NCBI GenBank assembly: GCA_903772945.1 | Contig: CAICTM010000467.1 | Coordinates: forward strand, 1-64,000 | DNA from: Seminavis robusta | Taxonomy: Eukaryota; Bacillariophyta; Bacillariophyceae; Naviculales; Naviculaceae | Length of the DNA stretch: 64,000 nt | Direction: 5' to 3' | Made by a program: the position numbers and the translations under genes | The notes under the pieces: generated by a model | What the model saw: the letters and a program-made list of their open reading frames with translations, nothing else | What the model was told of the DNA's origin: nothing | Database searches by the model: none | In this document: piece by piece, positions 21,505 through 31,227 of the stretch | How positions within the stretch are numbered: position 1 is the stretch's first letter | Layout of the letters: the number at the start of each line of letters is the position of its first letter

Positions 21505-22820
21505 GAAGAAGAATCCAATTATAATAGATGTGCGAGCTACTCGACTTCTCCTTTTGTTGAGTGATGTGACAATTGCCTAGTCTTCTTCTTTATCTTCGGC
21601 TTCAGTAAACTACCCCTCTATGGGGTTTCAGAGAGACGATGAGTGCAAGGGGCAAGGATGCAAGCCAGAGAGCCAATTGAGCCAGCAGACCGGCACCACA
21701 AAGAATGAAAGGAAGCAAGGAAGAAGGGGAGGAACAGGATAACAGGATCAAAGGGCGAACACTAGCTAGCAAAGTAGCGCGGAAGACATCAAGAGCGCCA
21801 CGATGGTCTTTCCCGGATACTTGCAGAGTGGCAGTGGTAAAATTTGATAGTGGAGGTGTTTGCTGTTGCAGTTGCAGTCGCGCGCGCGACGTCAGCGTCG
21901 CCGTGGTCGTACAAACAGCAGAGCTGTGAAGGAATCCAACAACTTTGGATCTCCGCCATCTCAGAGGAGGCTCCTATTCTACGGGTACGTTTGGGTTTGT
22001 CACAAAGATTAGTAGTAGTTGTTATTTTTGTCTACTGCGCCGAGGGCTTGCTTTTACTTCACTCAGCGGGTACGTGTCCAGCTACCACAACTACGACTGT
22101 ACCACACTAGAAAACTAGTTGGTGGGATATTCGCATACTAGTAGCTGTTACCAATAGTGGGCGAGCTAGCTGACTAGATTAACATCTGGATTTTTTCTCG
22201 CTAGAAAACAAAAGTCAAGTTAGCGGGAGGAAAACGGACGACGGCAACATATTTTGACAGGATTACTTGGGCCCATCATTCCGTCCACCTGGAGATAACT
22301 CAGAATGCTACGTTGCATCTGCGCTTGGCTCGTAACATACCGGTACCAGTGCAGTATGCTCCCGACACCCTCCACCTTTCAAGTTCAGAGCCCCTTCTTG
22401 TACAGCACACAGCTTCCCCGGCTTTCAAGATGGTTTTGGCAGCTTTGTTAGAGCTAGGGCTAAATTCAATGGTACGTGGCATGAAGAAAACTGACGCGCG
22501 AGTTTTGGTCTCTGACAGCTTCTTTGACTTTGCTGTTTCCAAAAAATGATGATGGAGGAGAAGATGAGTGGTGAGTGAAGTGCAGAAATACGGAAGCAGT
22601 GAACGAATACCAGTAGCATTGGCGAAACATCATCATCACAGAATGGTGGCCAACACAGAATTGCCACTAGTAGGTCACTGCGACTTCCGCACATAGCCGT
22701 CATCACCGGACCACGGTTGCATCGCAAACACCATCAAACAACTCAACCTGAGCCCAATATGATGTCATAAAACAAAGATCAACACACATACTTCTTCAAA
22801 ACATCCATCATCCATCCACC
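21505..22820. other. Noncoding spacer
   Basis: About 1.3 kb without a supported gene. Short frames on both strands lack domain-like features. It includes CGCGCGCG near 21880 and the recurrent TACCGGTACC word near 22338. Confidence 0.5.
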
Positions 22821-23108
22821 ATGAACAAATTCTTCGCCCTCGTTATTGCCGCCCTTTTCGTGGTCAACGGTGTCACTGCTTTCACCAGTGTCAAGGCACC
22901 AGTGTCTATCACCTCCGCACCCGTTTCTTCCTTCAGTCCTTTTGTTGCTGAGACTTCTACCTCTCTCAACTTGAAGGTCAAGGTGGACCCTGAACAGAGC
23001 AAGAACCGATCGAACCCTGCTGCTATGAAGGGTGCCGCTTACGGAGGATCGATTGCGATTGCAGTCCTTCTCCCCGTGGCTTTCCTTGTGTGGGCAGCAA
23101 CCAAATAA
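22821..23108 (+). CDS. Small plastid-targeted single-span thylakoid-type protein, 95 aa
   Basis: The N-terminus MNKFFALVIAALFVVNGVTA is a clear signal peptide, followed directly by Phe (TA|FTSVKAP), the diatom cleavage signature that routes proteins to the complex plastid. A Ser/Val-rich transit region runs to about residue 48. The predicted mature part is about 45 residues: a charged luminal or stromal stretch (KVKVDPEQSKNRSNPAAMKG) and one membrane helix near the C-terminus (GGSIAIAVLLPVAFLVWAATK). The size and topology suit a low-molecular-mass photosystem subunit, but I cannot match it to a named Psa or Psb protein. The ATG has A-rich/CC context (ccaccATG). This is the first of five adjacent genes with plastid-type leaders. 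Confidence 0.7.
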   Translation: MNKFFALVIAALFVVNGVTAFTSVKAPVSITSAPVSSFSPFVAETSTSLNLKVKVDPEQSKNRSNPAAMKGAAYGGSIAIAVLLPVAFLVWAATK

Positions 23109-23610
23109 ATGGGCAGCCTGACGAGCTGTACAGAGCGATAGGTGGTCATGTACAAACTCGAAAACAGATGATGGATCTGTACAAATAAATGGAATGGGAA
23201 AAGATTGAGGATCCCGCAATGACAATAAAGAGACGAACGTGTACAAACGAGAGTGACTGCAGCGAACGTTTGGCAGGAGATGATGGACACCAAACACCAT
23301 GGATGATACCCGAACATGTACAATGATTGAACATTTGGCTAGGCAAACAGGGGCGAATGGACAAAGATGAAAGGACTGTACAAACTTAGAATTCACGCCC
23401 CTGGAAACTATAATTGTATAAAGAGTCGAAGAACCATGTATCCTGCGCTCTTCTTCTTAGCTAGCTAGCTCATCCTTCATACCGCTATTTCTGCTAGTGA
23501 AAATGTCACAGATAGCTTATTGGAGGCAAATATTTGCTCCCATCGACACAAGTTGGTGGAACGTCCGTGGGAGTGTCGCAATAGCTCTACTGGTGGCATG
23601 CTTCAAACTG
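23109..23610. other. Spacer with GTACAAA-type repeats
   Basis: No gene. The words TGTACAAA(C/T) recur at about 23151, 23178, 23240 and 23378, and CTAGCTAGCTAG occurs at about 23460. This is 3' flanking DNA of two convergent genes. Confidence 0.5.
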
Positions 23611-25227
23611 CTAGTATGGAGCCGCTCCTCTCCGTTGTTGTTTCTGAGCCATCTGCTGTTTGTGAATGGCTTCTTGGTAAACACTGGACAAGGGTGGAAG
23701 AGGCAACCGACTGGCCGGTGTGAGTTCTCCTCGCAGGTCAACGCCCATCAAGTCTCGAACTTCGTCAAATGACAAGTCTCCTCGTCCCAACAAGTAGGCA
23801 AGTTTACAGTTGGCCGCTTCCACCGTCATGTCATTGGCCGACACGACGCCTGCCTTGTTCAAAGCACGTCCAGTCGCATAGTGTCCCATCCGTACGGAAC
23901 CTGTAAAGCATTGGGTACATGCCACGACGCATACACCGGCTTGGACGGCATCGGCCAAGACTTGGACAAAGTCTTCCTTTAGGCTAGGCAGATTGCCGGT
24001 TCCGTACAGTTGCAATACGAGACCCTTGAGATTGGTTTCCCGAGCGGCATGGATCATGTGTCCCATCATGGCGTCGTCAAAGCCTGGAATGAGGCGCAAG
24101 GTGATGAGGCGCGTTTCCATGCGAGTATGGACCCGAAAGCGCCACTTGGGTGGAGGTCGCAGTAGATTGTCATGTTCGTCAATGGTAATGCCAATATGCG
24201 CCAATGCGTCTATATTGGGTGAATCAAAGGCCAGTAGGCGGGAAGTATTCACTTTGGTGGCTCGACAACCCCGGAGTAGCCTGTCGTGGAAGAAAATAGT
24301 CACCTCGTGGACATTATCTCGGCAAGCAAAGATGATGGCCATGATGAGATTTTTGCGAGCATCGTTGTACGGCTCTACGAGAGGTATTTGACTGCCTGTG
24401 AATACGACTGGTTTTCCCAGATTCTCCAGCATGAAACTCAGCGCCGAGGCTGCATATGCCATGGTATCTGTCCCCGTGAGAATGACAAATCCATCAAAGT
24501 GATAGTAATTATCGCCAATATCACTGGCCAGTACTGCCCAGTCTCCAGGCCCCATATCCGAGGAATCAATCAAGGGATTGTATTCATGCGCCGTGACTTC
24601 GGGCATGTCGGGATCATCGCGTAGCTCCGTCATGGTTTCCAGATACTCTGTCAGGGCTCCTTGCACCGGTGCCAATGAGTCGTCCTGCTGGGGATCGTTG
24701 GCCATGGTGAGAGTGCCACCGGTGCAGAGAATCAAGACACTTTTCTTTCTCTTATTGTTCAACTTTGGCGAAAGATCTTGATCGCCTTCACCATCTTCCT
24801 TCCACAAGGGACCTGCCGGTGAAAGCGCTGCAACGTGCATGTTGGAAGCGTGGTCTTTGTCGCGCCAATCTCTGCTTTTTATGCTGTTGGAATTCTCTGT
24901 ACTGGTGGCGCTGGAAGAAGTGGGAGTTGAAATAACTTTCATAATCTCGGGGTTGCTTGTCTGCAAACCCAATTCTTCTTCCTTTGCCGCTTGGCCTGTG
25001 ATTTTATTGTTGACTTCCTCAGGCTCGCTGTGGTCTTGGTCTGCCTTGAGTGCAACCGGTGCAATCTTGTTTGTCCCAACGTCATGTCTTAAAGGTATTC
25101 TGAACTTGTACCGATAATGTGATGGAGAGCGCACAAACGCGAAAACCACTCCACTATCTCTTGCTGTTATCTTCAAGATAAAGGCAATCAATACATGTAC
25201 AAATAGCCCCCTGTTATGGTTCCTCAT
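23611..25227 (-). CDS. L-asparaginase (AnsA type), probably plastid-targeted, 538 aa
   Basis: The enzyme hydrolyses L-asparagine to aspartate and ammonia. The bacterial-type asparaginase domain begins near residue 163, where the first catalytic Thr motif is seen (LILCTGGTLTM). The substrate-binding region DSSDMGP follows. The second catalytic motif is VILTGTDTMAYAAS, with the supporting Lys in NDARKNLIMA and VVFTGSQIPL between. The C-terminal domain is complete (VLQLYGTGNLP, CFTGSVRMGHYATG). The domain of about 350 residues is preceded by an unusually long N-terminal extension: a hydrophobic signal-like stretch (LFVHVLIAFIL), then VVFA|FVRSP as a candidate plastid cleavage site, then a low-complexity linker. 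The ATG at 25227 is in good context (gccATGa). The domain call is firm. Localisation is inferred. Confidence 0.88.
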   Translation of the reverse strand: MRNHNRGLFVHVLIAFILKITARDSGVVFAFVRSPSHYRYKFRIPLRHDVGTNKIAPVALKADQDHSEPEEVNNKITGQAAKEEELGLQTSNPEIMKVISTPTSSSATSTENSNSIKSRDWRDKDHASNMHVAALSPAGPLWKEDGEGDQDLSPKLNNKRKKSVLILCTGGTLTMANDPQQDDSLAPVQGALTEYLETMTELRDDPDMPEVTAHEYNPLIDSSDMGPGDWAVLASDIGDNYYHFDGFVILTGTDTMAYAASALSFMLENLGKPVVFTGSQIPLVEPYNDARKNLIMAIIFACRDNVHEVTIFFHDRLLRGCRATKVNTSRLLAFDSPNIDALAHIGITIDEHDNLLRPPPKWRFRVHTRMETRLITLRLIPGFDDAMMGHMIHAARETNLKGLVLQLYGTGNLPSLKEDFVQVLADAVQAGVCVVACTQCFTGSVRMGHYATGRALNKAGVVSANDMTVEAANCKLAYLLGRGDLSFDEVRDLMGVDLRGELTPASRLPLPPLSSVYQEAIHKQQMAQKQQRRGAAPY

Positions 25228-25420
25228 GGCAGCTAGAATGCGGCGCTGTGTTACAATAGATGTGGTGGATGTTCTTGTCCTCTTGTTTGACGGAAGGCTG
25301 GTTGCTTTGACACCAGCAATTTCAAAAATCTGAAAAGGATGAGGATGACGTCATCGACGACTTCCCTTCAAGCAAACCAAGAAATGCCACAAACTCGAGC
25401 AATCTCAGCACAAGAGCACC

Positions 25421-25918
25421 ATGATACGCAACACTCAACTTGCCATCTTATTGGCACTGCTACTACTTGTGTGTCCAAAGTCCTTTGGATTCACCCTGCC
25501 TGTTTCAACCGTCCACCATGCCAGCCTTTCGACGACAAGGCTTCGAATGGCCACGGTCAGTGTTCGAACACCCTCCCAAGAAGATGCCGAACAGATGGGA
25601 ATTCGAGAGTGGCCTCAGCAAGCCAAATCGAAAGGAACCTTTGAAGAATCCTGCACCGAAGGAAATTCACTGACCCGTTATGTGCTGGATGGCACGTGCA
25701 GTGTGGAAGTAACGAGTGAAGAAGACGACGACGACAAGGAACAATTTTCGCTGTCACCAGGGTCACTGTTGGAAGTGACGGGTCCAGCCAATCTACGTTG
25801 GCAAGTAACTTCGCCAGAAATGATTTTGTTGACTCCTGGGTTTGAACAGTTGGGTCTTTTTGCTGGTGTAGCGGTTGGATTGGTCGTTTTGTTGGGAGCT
25901 CTGATTGCTCTGTCTTGA
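25421..25918 (+). CDS. Plastid-targeted cupin (DUF861-like) protein with C-terminal membrane span, 165 aa
   Basis: The leader MIRNTQLAILLALLLLVCPKSFG|FTLPVS combines a signal peptide with a Phe at the cleavage site, the plastid-import signature. Residues 48-140 resemble the small cupin_3/DUF861 domain of plastid proteins: a start of the form PS-EDAEQMGIREWPQQ, a TRYVLDGTCSVEV strand, the GSLLEVTGPANLRWQV turn, then ILLTPGF. Cupins of this type are single beta-barrels. The usual metal-binding His residues are not obvious, so catalysis is doubtful. The last 22 residues (GLFAGVAVGLVVLLGALIALS) form a membrane anchor, which is unusual for the family. It is divergent from the asparaginase gene, with a 193-bp shared promoter region. 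Confidence 0.62.
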   Translation: MIRNTQLAILLALLLLVCPKSFGFTLPVSTVHHASLSTTRLRMATVSVRTPSQEDAEQMGIREWPQQAKSKGTFEESCTEGNSLTRYVLDGTCSVEVTSEEDDDDKEQFSLSPGSLLEVTGPANLRWQVTSPEMILLTPGFEQLGLFAGVAVGLVVLLGALIALS

Positions 25919-26209
25919 GGCTCCTCTACCCTCTTTTTGAAACAATCCCTGCCAGTGTAGACGCTAAACACCATACCAACTGCTACCAATGATATTCCGC
26001 AAGCTACAAAAATAAGATTCGATTCTATGCATATGGTAGCAGATTGTGACATCAGCAGCAGCAATACGTAGATTGTTCGCAAGCTCACTCGTCTATTCTG
26101 TGGATTTATAAAAGCTGAAGAACCCACAATCTAGCTAGCTAGTAGTCCAGACAGCATTATCTGGGAATGAATTGTTCTGGTTGCACCAAGCCTTTATATT
26201 GCATGGTTG
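25919..26209. other. Short convergent spacer
   Basis: A 291-bp spacer between converging genes with CTAGCTAGCTAG at about 26133. No gene is seen. Confidence 0.5.
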
Positions 26210-26947
26210 CTAAACGCCTGTTCGTTTTTCCACAAGGATCAGGTGGTATCCAAACTGATTCGAACGACAAACAAGCAAGTAAGGAATGTTGTCAGATGCA
26301 GTATCCTGTTGTTGTAATGCATGTACTGTACTCACCGGTGTCGCGACGGGTCCCACTACTTGATTCAGTTCCGTTTCTGGATCGAAAATCACTTTATCAA
26401 ACTCTGGTACCATAACTCCTGGTCTAAAACTTCCCAAGGACCCGCCTTGACTCTTGGAGGGACAGGAAGAGTATTCGCTGGCCAGACTCGCAAAGGAACC
26501 ACCTTGGTTGATCTTGTCCAGGACCATGTCGGCGTCATCTTTGGATTTGCACAAAATGTGCCGTGCGGTTGCCTTGATACCTTCCGGTGGAGCTGCGAAC
26601 TTTTTATCATGAAGGGGGGAAAGAAAAAGAAAAAAGGCCCAACAAGAAACAAAACGTGGATGAGTACCTTCATTTCAACAACCTGTTCACGCAGAGACAC
26701 ATCCATCTATCGCCAACAATAACTGAATAAATGAGAGTACAGACACTACATGTATTGGTTGGACATGACTCACCTCCTCGTTCTGAAATGCCTTGGCGAT
26801 GCCATCGAAGAGCCCCATTTGAAGAAGAAACGTTCTTCCACTGCTAACTCTGTAGGACGCCGGTGGTCTCGGAGCCAGAAACTGAAACCCATAGCTGCTG
26901 ACAGTCAGAGCTAGAAAAGTAACGAGGAATGTCAGGACAGACTTCAT
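26210..26947 (-). CDS. Plastid-targeted parvulin-type peptidyl-prolyl isomerase, 165 aa in four exons
   Basis: Parvulins catalyse cis-trans isomerisation of prolyl bonds. Predicted exons are 26947-26774, 26682-26668, 26599-26336 and 26254-26210, all in phase 0 with GT-AG borders. The second is a 15-nt microexon (VVEMK). The leader has a signal peptide ending SSYG|FQFLAP, the plastid signature, and the mature part begins near MGLFDGIAKAF. The rotamase domain is complete: ATARHILCKSKDDADMVL, GGSFASLASEYSSCPSKSQG, GSLGSFRPGVMVPEFDKVIF and, after the last intron, VGPVATPFGYHLILVEKRTG. Conserved His, Cys-position, Phe and His residues of parvulins are all visible. Joining exon 1 directly to exon 3 would also stay in frame, so the microexon is tentative. 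Confidence 0.85.
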
Positions 26948-27582
26948 GGCAAAAAGGTGGATGGTAAGACAAAAGGATCCGTGTGGGGTTTTGTTTCTGT
27001 TTGTTGTTGGGGCTGATGGAGACTACCTCGGTGTCATGCATGGTGGAACAAACAACGCTTGGAGGCAAAGGAAGAAAGCAAAAGATCTTGGGTTTCAATC
27101 ACGACCTGCTTATAGGACTGACGTCACCAATAACCCTAATGGTGAGTTATCTTTGCGTTCGCACACTGGCTCACAATATACTGACGTCAGTTTGCTCAAA
27201 AACGTACGGTACCGGTACAGGTAACAGAGATAAGAGCAGAGTTCGGCCATTGGCAGCAGCTGCCAAGGCCACCTTTTCTCAATCTGGCTTGGATCCTTTT
27301 TGAACAATGACATCACAAAGAGCTTCATAGCAGAGCTTCGAACAAACGTGAGTTTGAACAGATCGTCGGTTGTCGGTTGCTTGGGGTACAGTCGTAATGT
27401 AAATGAATCTGCACGTTCTGCTCCAATTTCCCTTCTTGAGCTGAGCCACTCGAGTACGTTGTCCAATATCTTTTGGTTTAGGACTTTGCCCATACCGGTA
27501 GTAGCTCACACAGTTAGTTTCACTCTTTTGGTTCTTTGAGAAACCGTTTCCTCTAGACTAGCTAAAGAAAGTGAGGAGAAAG
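26948..27582. other. Divergent promoter spacer
   Basis: A 635-bp spacer between the divergent parvulin and PPR genes. It contains TACGGTACCGGTACAGGTA near 27205 and two TGACGTCA-type palindromes (CTGACGTCAC at about 27119, CTGACGTCAG at about 27181) that could be bZIP or CRE-like sites. No gene is seen. Confidence 0.5.
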
Positions 27583-30384
27583 ATGAGAAAGTTGATGTTG
27601 GGCGTTGCCATTCTGGGCTTGACGGCAAGGCATCCCAAGAGTGCTAGTAGTATTGTTCAGGCTTTCCAGCCCCTAACAACTCGCCAACCAACGAAAGTGG
27701 ATCGACAATCCAGATTAGCCGTTGCAGCTCTTGATAAGGAGTCTACTAGTAGTACTAGTAGTACTCCATCAGCAACTGCTCAAAACAACAACAAAAAAGG
27801 CAACAAGAATGCAAAGCAAGGGAGGAATCATCCAAAGCCGAGATCCACCAAGCCTATTAAGAATGACAAGAGCACTCCCACGAACACCACCAACAACAAG
27901 AACGGCGGAGGAAAGAAGGAATTCCGTTGGCTCTATTGGCTCTACAAGCAATGGCATCGGTGTCCCGTGGGTACGGTGGAAAAATCCATTCTCCAACAAT
28001 TCCTGCCAGCCGCTCAATCCTGGAGAAACAAACGATCCATTGTGGGAGCACAACGAGCCACACAGTTGGTAGAGCGATATGCCAGCGAGTATTTGGCGGG
28101 AAATCCACACGCGCAGCTACATCATGATGCTAGTAGTAGTGGTAACTACTATTTTGCCAGATTGCTTCGAGCGGCATTGGATGCCTGGATACATATACCA
28201 CTCGAGAAACAGCAGCAGCTTTCAGGAGATGGTAGTATTGCATCGGTGGTATCCATGCAACAGACAACAACAACAACGACTCACAAGGCTCACCAACTGC
28301 TGGATAAGCTGACAATCCTCGCCGACAACGCCATGAACACTGGTAGTGATACTACTGGTAGTACAGAAACCATGGCACGAGTCCAAAGTTTGCAACGGCA
28401 AATTCACGATCATCGAATCTGGGTACAGGAACAAATATTGGACAAAACGATGAGTGCCAACAACAACACTACAACAACCTCTTCCTTGCAGGACAATAAT
28501 AATAATATTCAAGAAATCACAGAGCTGCTGCACAAATCCATGTCCTTTGCACAAGGACCACCTGGAACGACAACAACTCGGCAGTTGGAAGATTCCTTGG
28601 TGGCAATGCAACAATTGATTGTCACCTTGCAACGAACCTTTAGTGATCACAACAACAACAACAACAGCCAAGACGATCTCACAACATCATCGATGATTGA
28701 TGCCTATGAAAGGGAACTTGTCTTTACCACGCCCGAACAAGAACGGCTGCTTCAGAGTGCTTCTTGGCTTGCCGTCGCATTGCCCTTTTGGGAGTTTTTG
28801 CATCACACCGTCATTCGAGCATTGGTACATGCCAACGAACAGGAACGGGCCGAACGATGTTGGGACCAAATGGAAGAACGGCTCCACAACACTCAACCAC
28901 AACAACCACAAACGTTGCCTCGTCGGGATCGCACCACTGCCGTGGAACGAATCGTAGCCATGGAGCAACAAACCGAAGGAAAAGAGTTGATGCAACTGGT
29001 CCAAAATGACCGATCGTTGCATTGGTTGCATTGGTTGTCGTATCAACTAAAGATTACTCCGGTCGGAGAAGCCAACGAATCAATCCTCAAACTCATCATG
29101 CCGGCATTGTCCATGCATGCCAAGCGAAAAACAAAGCAAGATGCAGAGCAGGCCGACGAACTGTTACAACGATTGGTCCAGGAAGTAAAGGCGGGTAATC
29201 CTCGTGCCAATATCACAAATTCGTTCTTCAACTGTGCGTGTGATGCGTGGGCCAAGGTTGGTGAGCCACACCGGGCACAGAACATCTTGAACGATATGGG
29301 AAAAGTACCCGGTCTTGAACCCGATGTTATTTCCTTGTCAACCGTTGCAGCGGCTTGGGCCAACAGTCGAGATGCACAAGCAGCCCCACGGGCCGAAGAA
29401 ATCCTCCATCGAATGGAAGAACAAGGCATGAATCCCACCACAATCACCTACAACACAGTTCTACGGTCATTGATTCACAGTCCTGCCGACGTTGGAAAGG
29501 CGATGCGAGCCGAAGAAATTGTTCGAAGAATGGAAGAACGGTACGAAGCCGGACACGGCGAGTGCCGTCCTTCTATCCGAACATACCAGAGCTTGATATC
29601 GGCATGGTCTCGGACCGACCTGTCAGGTACCGCCCAAAAGGCCGAACAAGTATTGCACTTTTTGGACAAAAAGTCTCAAGAAGAACCAGGTTACTCCGAC
29701 TTGGAACCCAATGCACATTGTTTTGGGGCTGCTATTCATGCCTGGGCGTACAGTCAAGAGGAACAAAAGGCTACCCGAGCATACAACATTTTGTCACACA
29801 TGAGGGATCTCTATGAGAAGCAGGGCAAAGAGCATTGCAAGCCAAGCGTGGTGGTATATACATCGGTCATCAACGCCTGCGCAAACCCTTTTTTGGAGGA
29901 TGAGAAAGAGCCATCCTATCAGATTGCGCAAACGGCAATGCAGGAACTCTGCGACAATCAGCAACGCTATGGCTGGCCTAATTTTCTTACCTATGCTGCA
30001 TTTTTGCAAGTGTGCGAAACCACATTGCAGCAACGAAAGCGTGACGAAGTTGTCCGAACGACGTTCACGAAATGCTGTGAAGCGGGCCAGGCAGGAGACA
30101 TTGTGATTGAAAAACTGAGGCGTGCCGCTTCCAAAGAGCTCTACGAGGAGCTGATGATTGACACGGGGATTGAGCAGCCCAACACTGGAATCTACAGTTT
30201 GCCTCGGAGCTGGACCAGAAGAGTCCCTAGCGCACAAAGTCGTCCCAAACGACCAAGAAAGAAGAAATTGTATCGCCCTGAACGGGCAAGGATGAATGAA
30301 GTCCGAATACTGCGTGGATCAGCGGGTCGCTACAGCAGGGGCAAAGACGAGAATGCAAGTGCCTTCGAAGAAGGATCATTTTGA
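27583..30384 (+). CDS. Pentatricopeptide-repeat protein, probably plastid-targeted, 933 aa
   Basis: PPR proteins bind organelle RNAs and act in their maturation or translation. The first in-frame ATG is 27583. An earlier GTG lacks support. The leader MRKLMLGVAILGLTARHPKS...IVQA|FQPL has a short hydrophobic core and a Phe-type plastid cleavage motif. Residues 60-110 are Asn/Lys/Thr-rich, and several simple CAA/AAC tracts encode Gln/Asn/Thr runs up to about 370. Repeat-like helical hairpins occur from about 540: ITNSFFNCACDAWAKVGEPHRAQ, DVISLSTVAAAWANSRD, TITYNTVLRSLIHS, IRTYQSLISAWSRTD, HCFGAAIHAWAYSQEE, VVVYTSVINACANPF and LTYAAFLQVCETT. Two further segments with RWLYWLYKQWH and HWLHWLSYQLKI are similar to each other, which suggests an internal duplication. 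The C-terminus is basic. Confidence 0.82.
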   Translation: MRKLMLGVAILGLTARHPKSASSIVQAFQPLTTRQPTKVDRQSRLAVAALDKESTSSTSSTPSATAQNNNKKGNKNAKQGRNHPKPRSTKPIKNDKSTPTNTTNNKNGGGKKEFRWLYWLYKQWHRCPVGTVEKSILQQFLPAAQSWRNKRSIVGAQRATQLVERYASEYLAGNPHAQLHHDASSSGNYYFARLLRAALDAWIHIPLEKQQQLSGDGSIASVVSMQQTTTTTTHKAHQLLDKLTILADNAMNTGSDTTGSTETMARVQSLQRQIHDHRIWVQEQILDKTMSANNNTTTTSSLQDNNNNIQEITELLHKSMSFAQGPPGTTTTRQLEDSLVAMQQLIVTLQRTFSDHNNNNNSQDDLTTSSMIDAYERELVFTTPEQERLLQSASWLAVALPFWEFLHHTVIRALVHANEQERAERCWDQMEERLHNTQPQQPQTLPRRDRTTAVERIVAMEQQTEGKELMQLVQNDRSLHWLHWLSYQLKITPVGEANESILKLIMPALSMHAKRKTKQDAEQADELLQRLVQEVKAGNPRANITNSFFNCACDAWAKVGEPHRAQNILNDMGKVPGLEPDVISLSTVAAAWANSRDAQAAPRAEEILHRMEEQGMNPTTITYNTVLRSLIHSPADVGKAMRAEEIVRRMEERYEAGHGECRPSIRTYQSLISAWSRTDLSGTAQKAEQVLHFLDKKSQEEPGYSDLEPNAHCFGAAIHAWAYSQEEQKATRAYNILSHMRDLYEKQGKEHCKPSVVVYTSVINACANPFLEDEKEPSYQIAQTAMQELCDNQQRYGWPNFLTYAAFLQVCETTLQQRKRDEVVRTTFTKCCEAGQAGDIVIEKLRRAASKELYEELMIDTGIEQPNTGIYSLPRSWTRRVPSAQSRPKRPRKKKLYRPERARMNEVRILRGSAGRYSRGKDENASAFEEGSF

Positions 30385-31227
30385 GGCGCCTGCAACAGAG
30401 ATTGAGCGACACGAATCCTGTAGACTATATATGTATAGAAGGGAACTGCTGCCAAATAGTGGAACCCGTTCCAGAAAGTCATAAGTTTCTCACTAATACA
30501 ATCTCTCGACTTGTCTCGAGTAGAGGGCTACGGCAAGCTCTGTCAAGCTGCGTTAGAACTCTGTTGACTCCTACTTGACGTTGGAGGCGCAAGCTATCTC
30601 GGATCACTCGACTCTCTTTGCAGGAGTCCACCAGGTAGATGCGTGTTCAAGTTAGCCAAGAAGAAGCTAAATAATGCAACACTGCAGTTACGGCCTATTG
30701 GTCCACTGTATCCACCTTCATACATCCAAGACTGCCCGAAGACAATTGGAAGCTGGTCTTATCCTTGATTCTGACAACTGGCAATTCGGAAAGGTGAATG
30801 TCAGAAAGAAAGCTTGGCCTTTTGCTGGCTAGATTACAGCCCATACCTTTGTGCAGTTGAAGCCAGGTGAAACCAGTTGAAGAAGGGTGTGTCAAAGAAG
30901 ATGGAAGCATGGAAAAGTCCCACAGCGGAAGCGGGAAGAAGTCCCACAATACCGGTTGCACTGCAAGTTCATGCATGAAAATTGCGAACATGACGATTGC
31001 GGTGTACAAGTTTTGGAACCAAACTTGGGGTTGGAAAGTGGGGCCAATCAAAGCCTGGGGCGGAAGAAACGTCCAAGGAAAGGTTATCGTCGATATCGCG
31101 AGTAGCCTACTAATTGCAAAGAACTCTTTGTCCTCCAGCTCAGCCCAGCCTCAGCGAGAAGGACTCCCCACTTGAACGTCGAATCCAGGTGGTATGTACC
31201 GAAGAGGACCTTTGCCATCCATGGATT
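30385..31227. other. Convergent spacer
   Basis: About 840 bp between the ends of the PPR gene and the solute-binding receptor gene. Only short frames without features are seen. A further 3' exon of the receptor gene in this stretch cannot be excluded. Confidence 0.45.

Noticed and set aside
22313-22549. Short overlapping frames near the TACCGGTACC word
   Set aside because: No start context, no domain pattern, and both strands are open to similar length, as expected by chance.
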